DNA of 64,000 bases from Casuarius casuarius (lineage: Eukaryota > Chordata > Aves > Casuariiformes > Casuariidae): NCBI GenBank assembly GCA_003342895.1, contig PTFA01000111.1, positions 2,993,607 through 3,057,606 on the forward strand, read 5' to 3'. Numbering within the stretch: the first letter of the stretch is position 1; the number at the start of each line of letters is the position of its first letter. A program made the position numbers and the translations under genes. A model generated the notes under the pieces. It searched no databases. It saw only the letters and a list, made by a program, of their open reading frames with translations, and was not told the DNA's origin. This document shows positions 47,501-61,804 of this stretch, in pieces.

Positions 47501-50500
47501 GTGACCTGTACCAGAGACATGAATCAGATCAGTTGCCTTGAAGGTGAGTTAGTTCAACACAGAAGTGCATGAACTATAAGACAAACATAGTTCAGGAATT
47601 TCCATGGTTGATCCAATTAGGAGATCTTGGGTTATGTGCTATGCTGAATGCCTAGGTTAAAAATAATTGCTTTAGAACAGAGAAAAAAAGCTAAGGTTTA
47701 ATAAAAACTAATTTTTCTTCCATAGATTGTTGTCTTCTATATCTCCACCTCTGTTACATAGCACAGATTACATAACTGATGAATTTCATAAAGACAATAA
47801 GGGTGTAACTGAATTCTTGAAAGAGGTTAGCAGATCTCACAAACAGGGCATAAATTTAGCATCCATTCGTGAAGGCATTTTGTTCTTAACGATTTTTGTG
47901 TATGCATGCTAGATGCATCACATTAGGGCAAAATCTTTTGAGCTATGCTGAGATAACAAAAACATCTCTGTATTTCTCTCTTAGATCTCAATATAGGAAT
48001 CTTTCATTAAGATGCTATGGCAAATGCTGCTGGCAACTTCATCGGCCTGCAGTCTAAGGCAAGCATAAGTTATTGGAGTTGTGTGTAGCAGAATACAAGC
48101 AGTAGGTGCCCCAGGATGCACGATATTTCCCCAATTCATAGCCTGATCCATAAGACAATCCTCTGTCTGACCCACACACAGTTTTCAATGTCTGTCTTTC
48201 AAGGATAAGAAATTATGTTTGGATCTGATCTGCAGAGGTACATAAAGGATCTCTTTTCACATGTAGGAGAACTGAAATCATTACTAGTCATGCATGGTCT
48301 CAGGAACAAATGGATGCAGATGGGCAAGTGTCCTAACAATTGGGCAATTAGGAAGGTGGGTGGGCAACTTACATTCTTATGTCCCTTTTAAAAGCCTTGC
48401 TCAGTTCCAGCAGTAAAATGGATTTCCTGGTTTAGGATCTTTCCTGTAGTTTATCATCTCATGTGTAGGAGCGGATGACAGTCTCTGTCGTTGTGCTCAC
48501 TAGTGCCTTTGGCTAGCTCACAAGGCTCCCTGCTCAGCCCATGCAGCTTATTTTGAATCATGACCTGAAATGCTTGAATGTACTCATGCACTTTGTTGAT
48601 GAACAAAGTTGATTTCCTGAGTTTGGTTCCTGAAAGATAAATGTTACAGTCCTTACCTTGCAGTGTTTCTATACAGCACTGGTGGAGTATGACAGTGGAG
48701 AAGCTGAGATAATTGTCGGAGTGGAGAAAAGCAGAAAGTTGAGGAGCTGCTGATACTGATGACATAGTCCAGCTGAGAAGAAATCAAAAGTTTAAATTAT
48801 TCCCTATCAATTTACAGTGAGTGATAACATATTTCACAAGTTAATCAGCTGACTCATTCTTGGATTTGTCTTTTTTAAGCTGATAATGTAAAGACAGTTG
48901 AAGGAAGGGAGTCACATTCTCTCTCTTTTTTTTTCCTCCCCTCCACACTAAGAGGGAAATTGTTTTTTCCTCCAGTTCTCTATTCTTTCCAAATCTCCAG
49001 TCTGTTCTTTCCAATTCTTTCTGCTTTTGCCTTTCTACTTTCTCAGAAAAAAACACATGTAACAGAAATGCACTTAATCCTAAATAATTCAAGTCCTGTT
49101 ATGTTATTTCCTTGAAGGGCATGATATGAATAAGCATTTACTTGTTTTCTATGTGATTTTGTTGCTAATGCTGGAATCTTTAGGGGCAAGTCTGCACTGT
49201 AATTCTGAGCAAGTAAATTCACAATGAATGTTACATTCTTTTCTTCTAATATTTTTCTCTTATTATTTTGAGGAAAAAATAGAGAATTTAACCACAGCTT
49301 ACTAAAGTAAACTTGTAATGTTCCTGATTGATTAATATTTTTGCTGCCTTGCAAAATTAAGCATCAATTTAAAAAAAAAGTATGAAGAGAAATAGTATGT
49401 ATGTGAAATACAAATCACAGAGCTGAAACACCCACTTTTCCCGTCTGTGTAGTGTATGAAATGTCATTGAGTCAAACAATACAGCATTCTCCATTTGAGC
49501 ACATAAAATCTGAGTTCATAGAACAGACTAGCATAACTGTACCTGCCTTGGGAACACTCCCTGTGAATAACTTCTCCATGGAATTTAAAAAATGTGGAAA
49601 GGAAGTGTCACTTGAGGAAAATAGCTTGTGCATTTATCATTCCCACATTAATTCTTCTGTGTCATTGATTTTTACACTATTTTTTTCCTAAATGCCCAGA
49701 GTGCTATCAGAAATATTAAACAAATGAGAGAAAATCCTCCTCTCCTTTTTTTTGGGAGGAGGGAAGGGGAGGAAGGGAGAGGGAATGAGAGTGAGGTCTC
49801 AGTTGTCCTGATAGGGCCATATTTTCACATCCAGGTCTTCTGATTACCAGGGTCAATATCTCAAAGCTATTACTGCTTGGCTTTCGTATCATTGCTTCAC
49901 CTTCTTTTCCTTGTACACTGTCCTGTTTTGTTGCCTTATCTCCTTCTGCATCTGGGTAGTTGGAAAGGTCATAAAAGCTTGCTCTTGCTGTTTGCCGAGA
50001 GCTATAGACAGGAGCCAGCAAAGGAATTCACAGTGTCCTTAATTTCAGGCACCCCTACCTATATCTAATACCATGGAGCCAGGGAGGAGACCACATTGAG
50101 ATAAGACTCACATGGAGCCCATTCCCCCACTCCCTTGTAAAGTGATTTTTGTGGTTAGTAATCATAGGCCCTTGAGCTGAGAGAGCACTGCATTGCACTG
50201 CAGTGGGCTCTCCTGTCTGGGCAGCTGGGAGACCAGAATGGTGGCATGTGCTGCAGGGTGAGCCGGTCTTGCAGAACAGATAGAGCCTCTGTAGTCTGGC
50301 TGAAGTCAGGCGGGATAGTTTATCTCCTTAAACTGAATGTGGAAGGCACCGTATACTCAAGTAGAACTTGGCTTGTACTGATATATCCTTTTGTGCAGTT
50401 GTTTCAGAGAGTAGGGAAGAGTTGATAAATTATCGAGACTATTTTAAAAAACTCTTTTCAATAAACCATCATGACTTCTGAAAATAACATCTATTTTGGA

Positions 50501-50918
50501 AGAGCAGTGAGAACTTGTAAGGTGGGTAAAGGCCCAGATACTACTGGAATTTGTTTGGACACACAAATAGTCTGTAAAAATCTATGCATTTGTTTAAGCT
50601 TCTGTAGGAAGCCAAGGCCAAGACTTGGAAGAAGTTAAAACTACATAGTGGTATCTGATGTGGAGGAAGGATCAAAAGGAATATATATATTGATCAGGTC
50701 TTCACATAGCTACTATCTGTGCTGTACCTCATCTCTCAGGCAAAAGCAGCCTAAACTCTAAAGATTAATATGGTTTGTGGAGCTTCAGTTCCGGTTTTGT
50801 TGTGTGCAGTGGCAGCCTTCAGCATTTTAAAACCAGTTTAGAAAGTGGAACTCATCCTGTTGAAATGCCTCGATCAAATCTCGGAGGAGAGGTAAATTTT
50901 ATGGAATTGTCGAGGACA

Positions 50919-51010
50919 TTTTTATTATTTATTATTTATTATTTATTATTTATTATTTATTATTTATTATTTTATTTATTATTTATTTTTATTATTTATT
51001 ATTTATTATA
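50919..51010. repeat. ATTATTT heptamer minisatellite
   Basis: About 90 bp of TTATTTA-type 7-mers with a few slipped units (for example ttttattta), ending in atata. Confidence 0.95.
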
Positions 51011-54000
51011 TACAGTGTCCCCAGTTCTAGTTGAATTTTATTTATGGATATGTCAGAGGGAATCTTTTCAGAGGTACAAAATACTAAAAAACCCTAACTT
51101 TTTCCTTTCTGCTTATTACTAAGAACTAACTGCCTACAGACTTCTGTCTTTTGAGTCACAAATGCATATTTGCCACTTCATTCCCTTCCCTCCAGATGCG
51201 TCTTGCTAGCATGGGTTCCTATAAGATACTGCTATGTAATGGTGCAGTAGGAGCAACTGTGTCCTGTAGGTCAGGTGAACTTCAGCAGAAAAGCAAAGAA
51301 AGCTGCACTTAGCCTGTGTGAATATCCTGTGAGTGAGTGGGACTATGTGGAATTATCTGTCCTTTTATAATTAAACTAGCTAAATCCTACAAAGTGTTAC
51401 AGCCTTTATGTTAAAGTACAGTACGTGCAAAATGAGTTTTCTTTTGCGTAAGCATTCAAAGAGGACTTTCCACATTTTGAGAAAAAGCAGTGATTGTTTA
51501 GTGATGCCAACAGAGAGCTTAGGAGCAGAGATTCTTATTTCTGTTCCTGATCTGTGATCTTGCAAATATAAGACTCTTCTTCTGTCTCTTTCCATAGCCC
51601 TACTGGTGGGCTGACAGCCTTGACACTATCAAAATTTGTTTTTCCTGCTACAAAGCTCCAATTTTTTTTAACAAACTGAAATGTTCAGGGTGAGACCCTT
51701 GGATACAACCACTCTCAATGCAGTGGATGACCTGAGCAGACCACAGGTGCCATAGAAGTGAACCATCTTTAGCTTCCTGGATACAGAACCCAGAACACTA
51801 TGTTTCGGCCTTTTCAGGCTAAGTTAGCACAGCTGTAAAATTGACCCAAACTTTATTGCGTCATCCTCCCAGATGCTGTGCAGTTAGCAGAGCGTGCAGC
51901 GCACTGGGCCTCAGCTGTGTCTTGTTACATTCCAGTGCTGGGGGGAGCGGGCAGCACAAAACTGAAAACACCAGAAAAGTCAGATGTTCAGAACATGTTA
52001 TTTCTTTGACATAACAACAACAACAAAAAAACAGAACCAAAAACATTGGTTTCTAGAGATTTCACTTCACACAGAAGAGACATCAAGTATCATCTTAAAT
52101 CAGTACTCTCCAAGATAGCTGCCTAGGCTTCCACTTCCTCTTTCATGTTGCAGGAGACAGCACTGAGATGAAGCAGTTAGAAGAAGCTCTTCCTTACTGT
52201 CTTAAGCTATGGTTAAGCACAGCTGAAAGTTTTCTGAAACACCTTCAGATCCACAGTATTCTTCTCTGCTGCATTAGCTCTACTCACCAGCCTTAAGGTT
52301 CACTTTCTAAATCTGACTAATGAGAAGGAAAATAGAGCCTTGCTTACCTATTTGTCTTACCGGAATGAATTTTAAGCTTCACAAATAAGGCTGAGCAGGA
52401 GAGAAGGCAGCAGGAGTGTGAAGTAGCAGAAGAACATGCATTAGAGCTGACAAGTTCTGTTCTGGTCCAATGCTTTTGCAGTGAACTTTTTAACTCTACA
52501 CAATAGGATTTAAAGAAAACATCAGCTCAGCACACCAATTCTACTGTTTTATTGTCAGGCTCTAATGACTAACTTGGCAAAAGCGGAATGTCTTGTTTGT
52601 GCTGTTCTTGCACATGCCTCTACATCACTATTTACAAATAATACTTTATATAACTTTAAATTAAACTCTTGAGGATACTCACATGACTGAGAGCATTTAT
52701 TTGTTTAGAAAATTAATGGTATTGTAGCCTACTGTCTCCTCACTTAGCATATTCCCAGTTCCTGTGAGATTCCAGGTATATTTAATTACCATAGTAATTC
52801 ACAGTATAACATAAATTGCCTTTTCCCCAGTTAGCAGCATTTCTTCAGTGAGTCCTTTTAATAATGATATCAAAGCATTTCACGGGTATAAAAAGTATAA
52901 ATTGTACGCGAAACTGATCTGATACATGAAGTCTGTTATGCAGCTAATTAAGATCACTCGAGATCACTTAACATCAGAAAAGCAGAAGTTTAAGTTTACA
53001 TCCTTGTTCAAATGTTCTAGCTTACCATATGGGAAGGTAAAAATCAGTGCTTGTTTGCTGTTGGGCAAATTCTCAGGCATCTGGCTTGTTTTACTCAGCA
53101 GCATTAGTTTTGGGTGGAGCTATTTCAGAGCTAAAAAACCCTGCCTCAATAGAGAATGGAAGTGCAGAAGAAAATCATTAACTACACATCCTCAGAGAGT
53201 ATATTCTTTCAGAAGCTGAAGTAGGACTTTTTTCAAGGAGAGGCAGATGTGTTTGTGTATGAATATGCATGCACAGCTTTGAGCTGTGAAACACTGCTGA
53301 TCATGTCTCCATGCCTGTTTTCAAGGGAAAAAAAACCACATTCATTTGTATTGCTGTCCTCATATACAATTTGGGGAAGGTCTCAGAAATGCCTGCTCTT
53401 GCTGAAGAAGTCAAGAGGAATAGCAACGGACTGAAATCTGATCTCCTCCGGACTGAGAAGATGCTGCAGTTGCTTTTCCATAGAAAGGTGTTCTCTGCTA
53501 ACAAAGACCCAGCACAACTTATTTCCCAGCTATAGTCACTGTATTGGTGATCCAGCAAGTAAACATTAGATACTGTATTTAGTTACTTTCTTCGCTAAAA
53601 TGCAACTACAGCTGTCTAGCCTGTATGTTAAAAAGGACCCAACCAAAGGCCTGCTCAGTTACTTCCATTTCTTAGAAGAGGCTGAGAAAAGAAGAACAGG
53701 TCCTGCAGTAGGCCCAGTGTGTGAGCAATAGGATCTCTGGGAAGCTATAACACAGATGCCTCTATAGGGCTTGCCTCAGCACAGCTCTGTAGCTAATTTT
53801 AAGCGATTTCTGTTTGAGATCTTCAGCTGATTTCAGCTGTAGCAACCTATTGTAAAGGAAAACAGTCACTTGGGTAAGGCACATGCGCTGTGCCAGAAAG
53901 ATCTTGTACAAATTACATTCTCCACCCTCAGATAAAGGAAACTGTCAGCAAAGCACACAGAACAAAGATGCTTATGACTCATGAAACAGTTTAATGGGAT

Positions 54001-57000
54001 TTTACTAGCATGGCTAGTTTGAGTTGAGTATAAAGGATAAAAGATGCCTCAGACCATCCCTGGTGAATTAAGCAAATGCTGGGTTCAGCTGCGGTTATGC
54101 TTGCCATTCATATTTGGAAACTGATTTCTGTTGGAATATATCATATCTGTGTTTTTCTTCATAAAATCTTTTTCAGCTTAGCCAGTAGCTGAGGGCCAAA
54201 AAGAAAGCATGCGCACACACAAAAGCCATGGGTTTTATTTTAATAGGGATCCCTACTGCTTATCGTTGCTGCTTTATGTAATCGTCTGGAAAAGGTCAGC
54301 ACAGTTTGTGCTGTGTTTCCAACTGAAGCTGAAAAACTTTTTTTTTTTTGCACTGGACTTGTAATCCTTTGACTAAGTACAATATGAAAAGGGAACTGTA
54401 GAACAATATGAGGATATTCCAGCCTCAAGCCCTTGCACTCTTATTCTTAAATTGTTGTGAATCTAATGAAGCTAGTCCCAAATAACTGTTGGCTTTAAAA
54501 TGTGTAGTGAGGAGACAAAATATGATCAGATCTTTAGCTCTAAGGCCAGTCCAGTGGTGGCTGGTTTGTTTCTGTATCTCTAGAATAAATTTAGTGCTAT
54601 AATATCTGTAATTTTCGTTTTGTTTTCTATAGCACTTACGCAAATAGTCATCTTCAGCATGACTTTTTATCTTGATTATACTTCCCTAATTACTTCTATA
54701 GGCTTAGCATAGAATTTAAAGCATTTGTTTTGCTTTTAACTTTGCACAGTTGTTCAAAGCAGCTGGCTGGTTGCTTAAATACATCTCAGAAGAGGATAGG
54801 ACTGAGGGAGGGAGTTAGTTCCTGCTTTTGGCTGAGTGAAGTTGACCTCTGCTGTCATGAAGAAGATCAGGAAGAAAAATTCTGTTTCAAATTTTATTTG
54901 AATTAAAATGCATACTGGAGGAAGGCTCAGAAAGAGATTTGGTCATGGCCACGCAGTCCTTCAGGGACTGGGGAAACAAGCCAGCCCTCATATGTGATTG
55001 AGAAGGCATATCCATGGCCAGCCTCCAGAGCTGAGGCAAGTTTTTGCTTTCTTCAGAAATGGGAGTCAGAAGTTACTCTGCTGCACTGCAATGATGAGAG
55101 AGAAGAGGCAAGCAGGGTAGGACTCCCCTGAAACAGCACTGCCATTGCCAGTCCTCAGACTTATTGTTCATCTAACCTCCGTGCTTGGACTTTTTGTTTA
55201 TGGTCATTAGCCTTTGCTCACGTAACCTGACAGGTGTAGGGGGGGATTATGAGAGGCAGGCGAGCTTGTGAGGCTTCAGGTAGGAGCTGGCAGTCTGTGT
55301 TGTCACCCTGCTCTCAGTCCTCTGGGATACCAAGTTCCAACTCACCATCTTATGGGAGCCACAGACCTTTCCAGACAGGCATGTCAGCTCTCCACACGCA
55401 TGAGCATTCTCATGCATGTCCCATGAAATGGTGGTACACTTCTCAAAAGGAAGTTTCTACTGGAAGCTTAGGCATATGAGAGAGTCACAGCATTTTCCAG
55501 CAGGTCCCATGATCAGGATGACTGGGAACTGAGACATGCTATGGTTCTGCTTTGGAGCATGTGGAGAACTATGTGTGAACATAGTCGTGGATACCGAACA
55601 ACTATAGGCATGGTTATTACGCCAGGAATCCATCCACACAAGTAAGGAGAAAATAATATCCAGGAGACATGATTTTTAATTGCAGAGGCNGCCATTAGGA
55701 GTGCCTTTTGACACACCTTATGTTGATGTCATAAAATATTCATAAAAGCATATAAATAGTAGGCTGTAACCAAAGCAAGAGGTTTCATTTCTAAAAGCAA
55801 CATTCTGTCAATCAAGGGAGATGCATTCCAAATTTATTCATAACTGGAGAAGCTGTAAGAGAGCTGTCCCATCAGGATTAATCTAGGAGCAAAGTCTTTA
55901 TATCAGTGGGAACTCTGTATTTGTTTGGGTTTTTTTTCCCTCTTTGTAGCCATGTTTTGCCACAAACTGAGTGCAATAAAATAGGTTAATTATTCATATT
56001 GTAACAGTGTTTTGCAATGAGTTAGGTTTCCTGGGAACAGGATACCTGTGTGTACATTAGTTTAATTTAGAGAATAACGAGCCTATAAATAGGCAGGCGA
56101 TTATACTCTCCCTTTGCCTTCTCTGAGATTTGTCTTATAATAATCAAGCATTTGCACGTGTGCTGTCTACAGAGGTGCAAAGGGCAGGTTAAGGTCCATA
56201 ACACCAGCTGCTGCACTTGTGAAGAAAAATACCCTTCAGCAGATGTTAGATAGGACTGTTGTAGATAACACAGGATTATAGAGATACTCACATGCCCCAT
56301 GCCAGAGGGGTTGGTTGTCCTACCAATGCCAGAACATGCAGAAAAGCTTAGGAAGCTAAAGTTTCGGTGTTGGCAGGAGAGTGCAGACTAGAGTTTGTCC
56401 TGTAGAGTTTTCTTGGGAAAACAGGAGACAAAACGAGAGGTCTTCATTGAGGGTGCAATTACAGGAAAAAGGTTGGCTCCTCTGGTCTTTCTGTGCTAGG
56501 GACAGTCACCTAATGAAATGCAGAGGGCTCTCACAGGTGAGGTAACACGTGCTGTGGTGATGCCTTTGTGTGCCTCCTAGGTTTGTCCTCTGGTTTGGGT
56601 AAGCTTGTGTCTCAGCAGAAGAGCTGGAAGGAAATATGGGCATAGAATGCAATTCTCTGTGTATAAGGGACAAGGCTGAACCCCACATAAGAAATATTTG
56701 ATAGGGAGGATTTGAAATTAGTCATGATTCAAAGTGGCTTTTTGCGTGGTAGCAGCTCATCTGTGATTACTAAGACAGCACTTAATAAGACAGTACTTCA
56801 ACTGTCCTAAAACTGCCTGCTGGAGACTGAATACTGCCTTTTGTCAAAAGATCAAATGCTAAATGAGAAAAACCAGCATGTCAGAAAAGATTTCCCTCTG
56901 GAACTCAGTGAGGCAAGATAAAAATCAGGAAAAGGCAATCCTGCCTAAAACGCTAGGGTGTGAGCGGCAAGTGTTAGTCATCAGTATTTTCTGTGTTCCT

Positions 57001-60000
57001 ACTATATGTTACGGCAGAAGCTGATTGTGTAAGGAGGCCAGATACAGCTTTGGGGGAAGGGCACGGTGCCGTGCACAGCCANCCCGCTGGGTGTGGGACT
57101 TGAATTTTCTGACAGAGCACAGATTGAACTTGCTTCTCCCCATTCTCTCCCCCTCCTCCAGAGAGCCTTGCTCGGCAATCAAGCAGCCTCAGAGCACGTT
57201 CTCTCCCAAAGGCAGGGAAGACCTAACTTCTCACGTTTTTTCTGCATGCTCTGGATTTGGTAGAAGACTTCTGTCAAAAGTGAGTATTCCCAGAATCCTC
57301 ACTGGTACTGACTAGCATCTGCTGAACAGCACGATGCCAAACACTGCAGTTTATATTATTATTTCCTTGAATGGAGATTTGCTTCTTATACAACTGTATG
57401 ACTTTAATTTTGCTTCAGTGTGAATCTTCTAGAGGCTTTTTAACTAGTAGAACGCTGGAATACTACATCGCTTGACTTGATTCTGACTTACCAGCGGTGA
57501 GAATGGCTGCTAAGCTTTTGCCAGGTTATGATTTATTTATTCTTAGAGGCTAAAACCCCAGCTAACTGCAATTCATGGACAGTCTGTTTAAGATGGGATA
57601 CTCAGTGAAGCCCAGATAGATAAGGCTGGCTCAGAGAGTCTGACCAGAGTGAAAGTGCTCTTTCATTCCCTACTGCAGAATTTATGAGTGACAACATCCT
57701 AGCTCCTATGGTACCCGTGGTTTGCAAAACATTTTGATTATCAAAGTCCTTAGCCATGCTGCAAGTAGACACTCTGTGAGGAGTGTTCAATACCCTTCAA
57801 AGACCAACACGGCTGCACTGCAGAAACTTTCGATTTCCTTCCTTTCCAGACATTACCCAGATGACAAAATCAATTGATCACCACTGAATGGCATGGAGAA
57901 AGCACTTTTTTGGGGAAGGGAGGAGGCAAGGGGGAGAGCGGGGAGGGTTAGACAATTATAATGGTTTACAAAAAAGTCATAAATATCTGCATGCAGATAT
58001 GGCGTTGGTGGTGTAGAAAAGAGATCTCTTGTCCGAAGGAGCCTTGGTTGTGTGATACAACCTTTCCTCTCTCAAGCTAAGGCTGAGCTAGTTTTGTGTT
58101 TTTGTGAGGAGCGTGCAGCACAGTGTACAGAGCACAGAACTGCAGCTTTTGGATAAAAGAATATTAAGTTACAACGTAGTTTCTTAGTGGCATTAGCAAT
58201 GCTAAAACATGGTGCTTGAGGCAAGACCAGGCAATGGCAGCCTGTCTCCAGTGAAGTGGAATTGGATAGATCCTCTTTCAATGCACTGAAAATGTAATAT
58301 TTAAGCCTTATTATTGCTGGGCCTCCAGCTCTTTTATTCATGCATAGTTTTCTGTTGGGTAGATATTGTTGAAGCTACTGAATCACTGGGCTAAAAATTC
58401 ATTCTGAAGCTACAAGCTTTCTGCAGATTTTCTGTACTAACAGTACTGACTCCAAGCTTTTCTTGTCCCCTCCTCAGGATGTTTTTTATAAAGTTATTTA
58501 AGGAGATGGNGTCCTAGACATGGATTTATGTAAATTTCTGTCTTTATCCAGCCCTAACCTATGAGATCCTGAAATATTTCTCTGTTTAGTTGTACAAGTC
58601 AGGGGAAATCTCAGTCAAACATCCTGGGACCTGTTCCCTTTTTTTCACTTCTCGTCCGTGTAATTAAGGAGAAAGCTAAGACCATAGTTACCAAATGAGA
58701 AGTGGAAAAAGTCTTGCCAAATAAGCATGTCTGTCTGTCTTTTGTTAGCATGATGCAACTCACACAGATGTCTGGAGATCATTTCTTCTCCTTCCTGCAC
58801 TGAGAAAAAGGTTTTCGCAATTAGAATATAGCTACATTGTTTTAGACTTATTTTTCAGTTCTGTGCAGGCAGTTTGTTCTAGAAAAAATAACATGGATGA
58901 TATTTGCTAACTAGTTAAGGAAAAAAGTAGAATAATAAAGTATAATTAATCTCTTAATTTTTGCCTTTTTTTGCTTGTGACTTCAGTGCTGCTTCCAAAA
59001 TCCTTCAGGAATGCTAAGCAAGTATGTTATGTTTGCTGTTTCTCATTGTCTCAGTGTTGTCTTCCCTACCAGGCTGTAGGATGCCTGGCTGTAGATGGAT
59101 GAGAAGCACATTTCAAGCCCTTACAATGAAGCTGGCCACAAAACAGCCACGAATGCAAGTTGGAGAAGGGATATGGAAGCAGGTTCTCAGCTATTAGCCT
59201 GGAGTATCAGGGGAGGGGTTCCTGCTCTCTGGCGTGTTTCTGTATTTTGCATGAAGCAGTCACTGGGTAAAGTGCAGAATGATTCTTGGGAATATTTCTA
59301 GTGCCTCTTCATGAAGCTGGCCTATAATACAGTAGAAATCTGTGTATTCAGATGGTAAATAGACCAGAACTATAAACAAACCTATTATAAAACTGGAGGA
59401 AACAACTAGCTTACAGTGATCCTACAGATTTATTTGCATGCAAAAAGAAATATTTTTAAAAGAACTGATAGTGAGTTAATTTTTCTTGGTTACAGAAATC
59501 AAATTTCATTTCATTACATAGATATAAACATTGAAGAACTATTTAATAGTATGCCAGTGTATCTGAGAGAAACATTTGGCTTTTAGCTATGAGTTAAAAA
59601 ATTACGGCATGTTCTCAGGATGCAGTAATAAGCATTCCATAAATATTTACTACAAATGCATTGTTAACATTTGATTAATGTGAAAGAACAAGAGACAAAT
59701 GTTGGTTTGTTCTGTTTAATGTTGTTGTCCTTGTTCATTTACGTTACTTGGTCTTCTTACGGGAAAAGGACACGCAAAGAGAGTTTAAGCAGTTTAGAGC
59801 AATGAAGTTATCCTTGCAGCTAGAAGAACTGGGTTTTTTTTTTTCAGTAAAATATTAACATGCGAATACTTTCACTAGATGAGTGGCAAATTAGATAGAT
59901 GTCATTGTGTAAGAATTTCCATATGAATGTAATAAATGTGTTAAGTAAGTAAAGCAACCTACCGTTTGACAGATGATGGTTTTCAAAAAGATTACTGTAT

Positions 60001-61758
60001 TCACACTGCTGGATTGCTATGTATGATTGAAAGAACAAGATGAAGTTGGGGCAATACCAGATGCTAAATATGAAAAGTTGATTGGAAGGCTCAACAAATG
60101 TATCATTTACAATCACAGGCTTACTGCTGAGGGACCGGCTAAGTGGGTTTTGTATATGTTCAACACTGAAGCACTGCAATACACAGAGTAGTACATTAGG
60201 GCAATTTTAGTCTAAGATATCAAGCATATATTCATTTGCAAATACCCAGTCCATAAACTCAGTCATTTCCTTTAGCCATAACTAACCTCAATGAGCATTT
60301 AAGCTTACACAGCCCAGAAATAAGTAATGTTCATGAAAGTGGCTGTGTTAACCTGTTTGAGTAACTTTTCAGATTAGGAGAACTACTAGTGAAAATGCTG
60401 AAAGACACCGACGTGTAGTCTCAGGTTGTGACCTTTCATTCTGTGTGTTTTTTAGGGGGACTTCAGAATTTGAAATAGTTTCCTTGATTTTGAACAGAAG
60501 AGGTAAAATATATTCATTAAAGATGATTAGCAAGCGCAAAATCTTCCTCATAGCTTCTTGACAACCAGTCACCACTCCCTGCAAGCAGTTCATTCCTGAG
60601 GCTTGTGGTTCTGGCAGAACAATTCTTCATTAATGTGTCCTTGACATTCAGCCATTTTAGGAATTGAAAGCCACTATCTAGAAAAATGTTGTGGTAGGCT
60701 AGGATTTCTGTGAAAAGAAGGCAGAAAGAACTTCAATTAATGCCTTATATTTTCTCAGATACTGTTTTGGCACTTGCCATTTAATACGATTCCCAGAGAT
60801 TCTGAACTGCAGTTTGTTATAACTGGACCTACCTTCCTCTCTACTGAAGGATTTCTTTACTGAGCAGTATACTGAACATGTTGCAACATCTTTTTATGAA
60901 AGGAAACATTGTTTTTTATTCTATATGAATAAGATTTCCTTTCTATGTCCTCCACAAGTAGATTGCAATCTCAAGTGTGCCTCATAGAGGCATTTGAGTT
61001 GAAAACAATTCTGCATGGTAAGTATCATCTTAAAAAATAAAATCTGAGGCAATGCTGGTAAAGTACATAAAGTCATCTGATCATTAAAAGGGGCTATTCT
61101 TCTTAGTTCTACAATGCTCAGAGCAAAAAGAAAATGCTCGAAAGAGTTGCACTAAAACCAGAGGTGCATGGTGGACCACTGTTTACATTTTCAGCCGAGC
61201 TCTGAAGCCAGTGGCTTCAGGAACTTAATAACCATTATGAAGGTATTTTTAAAAAGGCAAGCTATACTTACTTTAACTTGCAGTATATGATTCTCTTTTC
61301 TATGCAACACATAGTAAAATTGATCAGCTGGTGCCTTACTGTATTTCTGCTTCACAATGCACAAGCTCTATAGGCAATCTGCTCAAGACATGTCATACAT
61401 GGCTGCTTGGGAAGATGGTGAGTGAAAGTGTATGGCAGTGTCTTAAGAGTCTTTCGAAATTCTTTGCCTCTCAAGTTCACAGAAAGGCAGAATCACCATG
61501 GAGGTGGGAGATGGTGGGCTTGCATGGTTTTAGGTGTTCTTCACAGATCTCGCTACCTCTTTAGAGGAAATATATGACAGGTCATAGATGCATAAGAAAC
61601 TTAGTTTTGGGAGAGTCACTGACTTAACAAGATTAATGAAATGTCACCTTCCTATTGGCTAACATTATCTTTCTGAAGCAGATATTTAAAGCAAATTCTA
61701 GTTGTTCTTCATAATGCACCCAAATCATTATTCATGCAGACTAAATAAGAGCAAAGAC

Positions 61759-61804
61759 CATGTGTGTGTGCATGCGCGTATGCATACGCACGCGCACATG
61801 TGTA
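61759..61804. repeat. 46-bp alternating pyrimidine-purine tract
   Basis: Every step from c61759 to a61804 alternates pyrimidine and purine (CA, TG, CG, TA steps), with the perfect palindrome gcgtatgcatacgc near its middle. Candidate Z-DNA or cruciform-forming sequence. Confidence 0.9.
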
